DNA of 53,429 nucleotides from Bartonella sp. MM73XJBT.G (GTDB lineage Bacteria; Pseudomonadota; Alphaproteobacteria; Rhizobiales; Rhizobiaceae). Each line of letters begins with the position of its first letter. Within the stretch, counting starts at the first letter, position 1. The translations under genes were made by a program, and so were the position numbers. The notes below the pieces were generated by a model that saw only the letters and a list, made by a program, of their open reading frames with translations, ran no database searches and was not told where the DNA came from. This document shows positions 49,856 to 53,429 of the stretch, piece by piece. The stretch covers positions 1 to 53,429 of the forward strand of contig NZ_JAQISW010000013.1 of NCBI RefSeq assembly GCF_028618435.1, given 5' to 3'.

Positions 49856-51160
49856 TAATGTGTTAGCACATTGAGTTATAAGGATGATTTATCATTTTAA
49901 AATTTGAATGAGAGGTTTAAATTTCTATGATTCTCTTATTGCAAGCTTTCTTATATTGAAACGATCAAAACGATTGCCTTATTCATTATAAGTGGTGGGC
50001 GTGTGGATAAGGCTATTTAAGAAAGGAATAAAGTTTCTCTCATGAATCTTTTAAATTCAAAGGATGCATTATACGAATCAACGTATTATTTTTTCGAGTG
50101 TTCCATAGAAAACAATTCTTAAGCTATATCTGTTAGAGGTAGGAATGAAAGGCTTGTGTATATTTATTCAAGGGCTGAAGTAACTCTTTAGCATTTAATA
50201 GGCCCCTCCCCCTCGTGAAAAATAGAACGCCATTGTATTGCACATACTTCAAGGCTTTTCTTAAAGAGACGCTCTTAAGGCTCATCATATCCGTTTTGTG
50301 ACAGCGTTTGTAAGTAGTATAATGATAAATCCATTGAGCCCCTATCTTTACGTTTGTGAAAGAGCATGCAGACACTACCACATATTTGGATTTGCCCCCA
50401 ATGTTGCCAGACAGTTTTTGGAACTTAAGACTCTTGATAAGAGGTATTTTTATTTCTCTCTTGTACTGTTTTTATCACGACAACTTTTCCCACTTGTAAC
50501 GTGTAGGCGAATGGTCAATATAAACTAAGTTTGGGTTAAGAAAATCTTACGATATTGAGAGGTTTAAACCAATATAAGTAAAATTAAATTATCCTTGTAA
50601 ATCAAAATATTGCCTTTGTGATGATACAGATTATTAAATGCGTAATTTATGAAATACCAATGATTATATCGAGAAAAAATATGTTGCTAAGCCTTTCTTC
50701 ATATGGAGATTTTTTTCATTCAAAGAGTAGAAGCAATTCAAGTTCTATTATTAGAACGATAGAGATTTAAGATTATTTAAAGTTTCACTTGAAATATGGC
50801 GTGATTAAAAAAATGCAAAAATTAGTATATTTCTGACAAAAAGCAACATATATGTACTTAATATTTTTTTACGATGAGTGCCTCATAAGTGAGTTATATT
50901 TATTTATAAGTTCTTATATATGGTATGATAAACTTTACATTTTAATAAGCAGAATATTGCTCATTTTTAAATCGTATTTTTGATATTCGTGCTTTTCAAA
51001 GTCTTTTGTATAAAAGAGTGGTTGTTTTTACGGTGAGCTGTTGGAAATTTTAAAAAGAGGCTTGAAGAGGCGTTAAAAAATTCCGTATCACTGGGAGTAG
51101 TGGTATCCTTATTTTTGTAAAGAAAAACCAGTTATTCTGAAGAAGAAGAGATTTTATCAA
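49856..51160. other. 1305-base gap carrying repeat copy C
   Basis: No credible gene is seen. A perfect 6-bp hairpin (AATGTG-TTAG-CACATT, 49857-49872) follows the DUF2155 stop. Copy C of the dispersed repeat lies at 50375-50612; an open frame of 76 codons (50298-50528) overlaps it and is probably decayed coding sequence, not a working gene. The rest (50613-51160) is AT-rich with stops in all frames. Confidence 0.45.
50375..50612 (+). repeat. dispersed degenerate repeat, copy C
   Basis: This is the longest copy and aligns by eye with copy A throughout. The frame at 50298-50528 reads through it as APNVARQFLELKTLDKRYFY and ends PLVTCRRMVNIN, matching SPNIAITSG...KRY...PLITCK of copy A and FYQLIVCKRVLLINST of copy B. 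Downstream, TAAGTTTGGGTTAAGAAAA and AATATAAGTAAAA parallel copy A. It appears to be the last part of a protein family's coding region with its 3' DNA. Confidence 0.5.
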
Positions 51161-51892
51161 ATGAAAGTTTCTTGTTATCCATATAAGAATGTTTCCCGAT
51201 TGCCGAGAAAACCTAAAGAACCTTTATTAAATGTTCCCTTTATTATTGTTGTCTTGATCGTATTTTGTTTTTGTCTTTATTGCATTCCTCAGTATTTTTT
51301 TCCCCATCAGCGTTATATTGAAAGTCTTGAGTTTTTTTCATTTACACCAGCATTGTTTAAGACGGATCCTATCGCATTTTTTTATACCATGGTGAGTTAT
51401 TCATTTATGCATGGTAGTTTTAAACATGTTGCTCTTAATATGGTTTGGCTTTTGGTTTTTGGTTCTCCTTTAGTAAGGCATTTTGGTGTTTTACGTTTTT
51501 TAATTTTTTGGGTACTAACGGCAGTTATATCCGTTTTGACGTATTTTACATTTCATCAAGAAAGTATCATATCACTTGTTGGAGCATCAGGTGCTGTATC
51601 TGGAATGATGGGGGCTATTGCACGTTATAGTTTTCCCAGCGGTTATTTAGGTATCAATGCGCAAAACGAAAAACCTTTGGGAACTTTATTATCTATCAAA
51701 AAAGCCCTTTGTTCCAAGAGCGTACTTATTTATATAAGTGTATGGTTGGCGGCTGATTTTATCATAGGTATTTCTTCCGTTTTGTTTGAAGAAAATGGTA
51801 TCTCAATAGCATGGGAAGCCCATATTGGCGGGTTTCTTACGGGTTTTTTGTTGGTTGGTTTTTTTGATATTTCACAAAAAATTAAAAGCTAA
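51161..51892 (+). CDS. rhomboid family intramembrane serine protease
   Basis: Rhomboids cleave membrane proteins within the bilayer. The 243-residue protein has about six hydrophobic segments. HGSFKHVALNMVWLLVFG gives the family's N-terminal motif, VGASGAVSGMMGAIARY carries the catalytic Ser (GxSG), and AHIGGFLTGFLLVG the catalytic His. The Ser-His dyad is therefore present. It overlaps rlmB by four bases at convergent ends. The substrate is unknown. Confidence 0.9.
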   Translation: MKVSCYPYKNVSRLPRKPKEPLLNVPFIIVVLIVFCFCLYCIPQYFFPHQRYIESLEFFSFTPALFKTDPIAFFYTMVSYSFMHGSFKHVALNMVWLLVFGSPLVRHFGVLRFLIFWVLTAVISVLTYFTFHQESIISLVGASGAVSGMMGAIARYSFPSGYLGINAQNEKPLGTLLSIKKALCSKSVLIYISVWLAADFIIGISSVLFEENGISIAWEAHIGGFLTGFLLVGFFDISQKIKS

Positions 51893-52719
51893 AATCTAAG
51901 ATATTTATGTGTTATATAAAGTGCTATTGTTGCTGCATTCGAAACATTTAATGATTTAATATTTCCCGGCATATCAAGGCGAGCTAAAGCGCAAACTGTT
52001 TCACGCGTTTTTTTTCGTAAGCCTTTTCCTTCTGCGCCTAAAACAAGAGCAATTTTATTCCCAGTTAATGTTGTTTCTAGAGGTTGTTTCTCTTCTGAAT
52101 CGAGGCCAAAGCTTGTAAACCCTGTCTGATGGAGCTTTTGAAGAGCTTCTGCGAGGTTTCTTACGGTAATATAATGAATCATTTCCAAAGCCCCTGATGC
52201 CGCTTTTGCAAGAACACCGCTTTCTAGGGGAGAATGACGGCAAGTGGTAATAAGTGCTTTAGCTTTAAATGCAACGGCAGAGCGCATAATAGCACCAACA
52301 TTATGTGGATCAGTAATTTGATCCATGACAATGACCAGATCAGCATTGGTTAGTTCCGATAGTTGGCATGGTTTGAGAGGAGAAGTTTCTAAAACAATCC
52401 CTTGATGAACTGCTTCACTTCCAACGAGCGAATCAAGATATTTAGGGGTACATAATGTAACAGGACAAGGATAATCTGATTCGGATATATTTAATCGCTT
52501 TAAGGCATTTTGTGTAACGTAAAGACATTTAAAAATTCTTTTTGGGTTTTTTAAAGCAGCCTGAACTGAATGAATACCATAAAGATAGATTATTCCTTGC
52601 TGTAAAGAAGCGGTTTCCTTCTTCAGATGTGTGGAAGATCGAGAAGGAAAGCCTTGTGTATCCCGATATCGACGACGTAAACGAGCATAATGAGAATTTT
52701 GTGATGTTTTTTCTTTCAT
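51889..52719 (-). CDS. rlmB: 23S rRNA (guanosine-2'-O-)-methyltransferase RlmB (TrmH/SpoU family)
   Basis: RlmB methylates the 2'-OH of a guanosine in 23S rRNA. The 276-residue SPOUT protein has an N-terminal substrate-binding part (YLYGIHSVQAALKNPKRI) and a knotted SAM-binding domain with the three family motifs: DPHNVGAIMRSA, LVLGAEGKGLR and IKSLNVSNAATIALY. It converges with the rhomboid gene and is divergent from the tRNA-Tyr gene. TrmH family members are hard to tell apart; RlmB fits the length and N-terminal domain. Confidence 0.88.
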   Translation of the reverse strand: MKEKTSQNSHYARLRRRYRDTQGFPSRSSTHLKKETASLQQGIIYLYGIHSVQAALKNPKRIFKCLYVTQNALKRLNISESDYPCPVTLCTPKYLDSLVGSEAVHQGIVLETSPLKPCQLSELTNADLVIVMDQITDPHNVGAIMRSAVAFKAKALITTCRHSPLESGVLAKAASGALEMIHYITVRNLAEALQKLHQTGFTSFGLDSEEKQPLETTLTGNKIALVLGAEGKGLRKKTRETVCALARLDMPGNIKSLNVSNAATIALYITHKYLRF

Positions 52720-52924
52720 AACTTCTTTATAGCGTTTTAATAAGAAAAATAGCTAGAAAAAATCTATGATTTAACGTTATGAGTAGGAAATTTGTACAGA
52801 ATTGTATTTATTCTGTTGACAGATACAATCGTAATCGTCATAACCACTTCGCAATCGGATTGAATTGAATGGGTGTTCAAGATGATTGTCGTGATGCCTC
52901 ATCGCGCGACTTTTTTGGTGTAAT

Positions 52925-53008
52925 GGAGGGGTGCCCGAGTGGTTAAAGGGGGCGGACTGTAAATCCGTTGCGTATGCTACGTTGGTTCGAATCCAACCCC
53001 CTCCACCA
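52925..53008 (+). tRNA. tRNA-Tyr (anticodon GTA)
   Basis: GGAGGGG (52925-52931) pairs with CCCCTCC (52998-53004), followed by A and CCA. The anticodon stem GCGGA/TCCGT encloses CTGTAAA, giving GTA. A long variable arm (class II) and GGTTCGAATCC T loop are present. tRNA-Gly and tuf follow, a conserved cluster. Confidence 0.96.
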
Positions 53009-53039
53009 TTCATCGAAGGAGAGTTAGTACGTGAGTTAA

Positions 53040-53113
53040 GCGGGTATAGCTCAATGGTAGAGCAGCAGCCTTCCAAGCTGAATACGCGGGTTCGATTCCC
53101 GCTACCCGCTCCA
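53040..53113 (+). tRNA. tRNA-Gly (anticodon TCC)
   Basis: GCGGGTA (53040-53046) pairs with TACCCGC (53103-53109), followed by T and CCA (53111-53113). The anticodon loop CTTCCAA gives TCC. The T loop GGTTCGATTCC is standard. It lies 31 bases after tRNA-Tyr and about 190 bases before tuf. Confidence 0.96.
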
Positions 53114-53303
53114 AATGGTTGTTGTGATTAGGCGAATGGATATAATATAGATATAATGGAGGGTATTCCATTATTGAAAGTGGGCGGTATTTTCCGCCTA
53201 AGAGTTGTGGTGATTGGGCTGGTGTACGGTCCAGTTTAATTCAGTTCTGCAAGCCTGTTTCTAGGTGCTAACAAAGACAGGGAATAAAAAGAGATTAATA
53301 GCA

Positions 53304-53429
53304 ATGGCGAAGAGCAAATTTGAACGTACGAAACCGCATGTTAATATAGGTACGATTGGTCACGTTGATCATGGGAAGACTTCGTTGACAGCAGCGATTA
53401 CGAAATTTTTTGGTGAGTTTAAAGCATAT
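53304..53429 (+). CDS. tuf: elongation factor Tu, partial (5' end)
   Basis: The frame starts [20 protein letters not shown] and has the G1 P-loop [14 protein letters not shown] within its first 32 residues, diagnostic of EF-Tu. Only 42 codons are in the window; the gene continues past the right edge. The preceding tRNA-Tyr and tRNA-Gly genes match the usual tRNA-tuf cluster. Confidence 0.97.

Noticed and set aside
50133-50528. Opposed open frames (82 codons minus, 76 codons plus) in the gap after DUF2155
   Set aside because: The plus frame overlaps repeat copy C and appears to be decayed coding sequence. The minus frame is its shadow in part and has no family resemblance.

Overview
The window looks like chromosomal DNA of an alphaproteobacterium of the order Hyphomicrobiales (Rhizobiales), and gene content, AT-richness and many long gene-poor gaps point to Bartonella; I cannot name the species. 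Evidence for the group includes a lipoyl-domain-fused PdhB, a fused IspDF, a RirA-type Rrf2 regulator, NtrYX-TrkA, an LppB-like LysM/M23 lipoprotein and the order TatABC-SerS-Pcm. The window is almost entirely housekeeping genes separated by decayed DNA. I see no rRNA, CRISPR array, intact transposon, prophage or secretion/defence island.

Layout. 1-1838: gene-poor, with hairpins, a strong-looking promoter and a possible scpB remnant. 1839-6925: tatA-tatB-tatC, serS, a 13-codon surE remnant, pcm and the LppB-like lipoprotein gene. 6926-11962: yajC, an Mth938-domain protein and a squalene/phytoene-synthase-like protein, separated by gaps of 0.4-1.1 kb; secDF is not between yajC and the Mth938 gene. 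11963-21967: ppiD divergent from tpiA-secG-pyrG-kdsA-eno, then three tandem TM2-domain genes and ftsB. 22103-29059: pdhA-pdhB-pdhC-lpd-lipA-ratA, the pyruvate dehydrogenase and lipoate block. 29498-31637 (minus): rirA-ispDF-cinA. 31815-36823: ntrY-ntrX-trkA, then a frameshifted glycosyltransferase pseudogene. 37779-42990: clpP-clpX-lon-hupB. 43908-49855: trmFO (minus), tRNA-Leu, tig, gatB, an NDUFA12-like gene and a DUF2155 gene. 51161-53429: rhomboid protease, rlmB (minus), tRNA-Tyr, tRNA-Gly and the start of tuf.

How the genes work together: TatABC, SecG and YajC serve protein export; PpiD and trigger factor fold proteins; ClpXP and Lon degrade them; TpiA, Eno, the PDH complex, LipA and RatA carry carbon from glycolysis to respiration; KdsA and IspDF feed lipopolysaccharide and isoprenoid synthesis; NtrYX and RirA are the visible regulators.

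The most notable observations are: (1) a regular ~0.81-kb tandem triplication of a [TM2 gene + 5' part of ftsB] unit in which the TM2 genes stay open while the two extra ftsB copies have decayed; (2) an ispDF gene whose only well-placed start codon is ATT behind a strong ribosome-binding site; (3) a degenerate repeat family in three distant gaps (about 11.1, 29.35 and 50.5 kb) that seems to retain the decayed 3' end of a coding sequence; (4) several stages of gene erosion (scpB?, surE, a glycosyltransferase, missing secDF). I found no convincing new multi-gene system.
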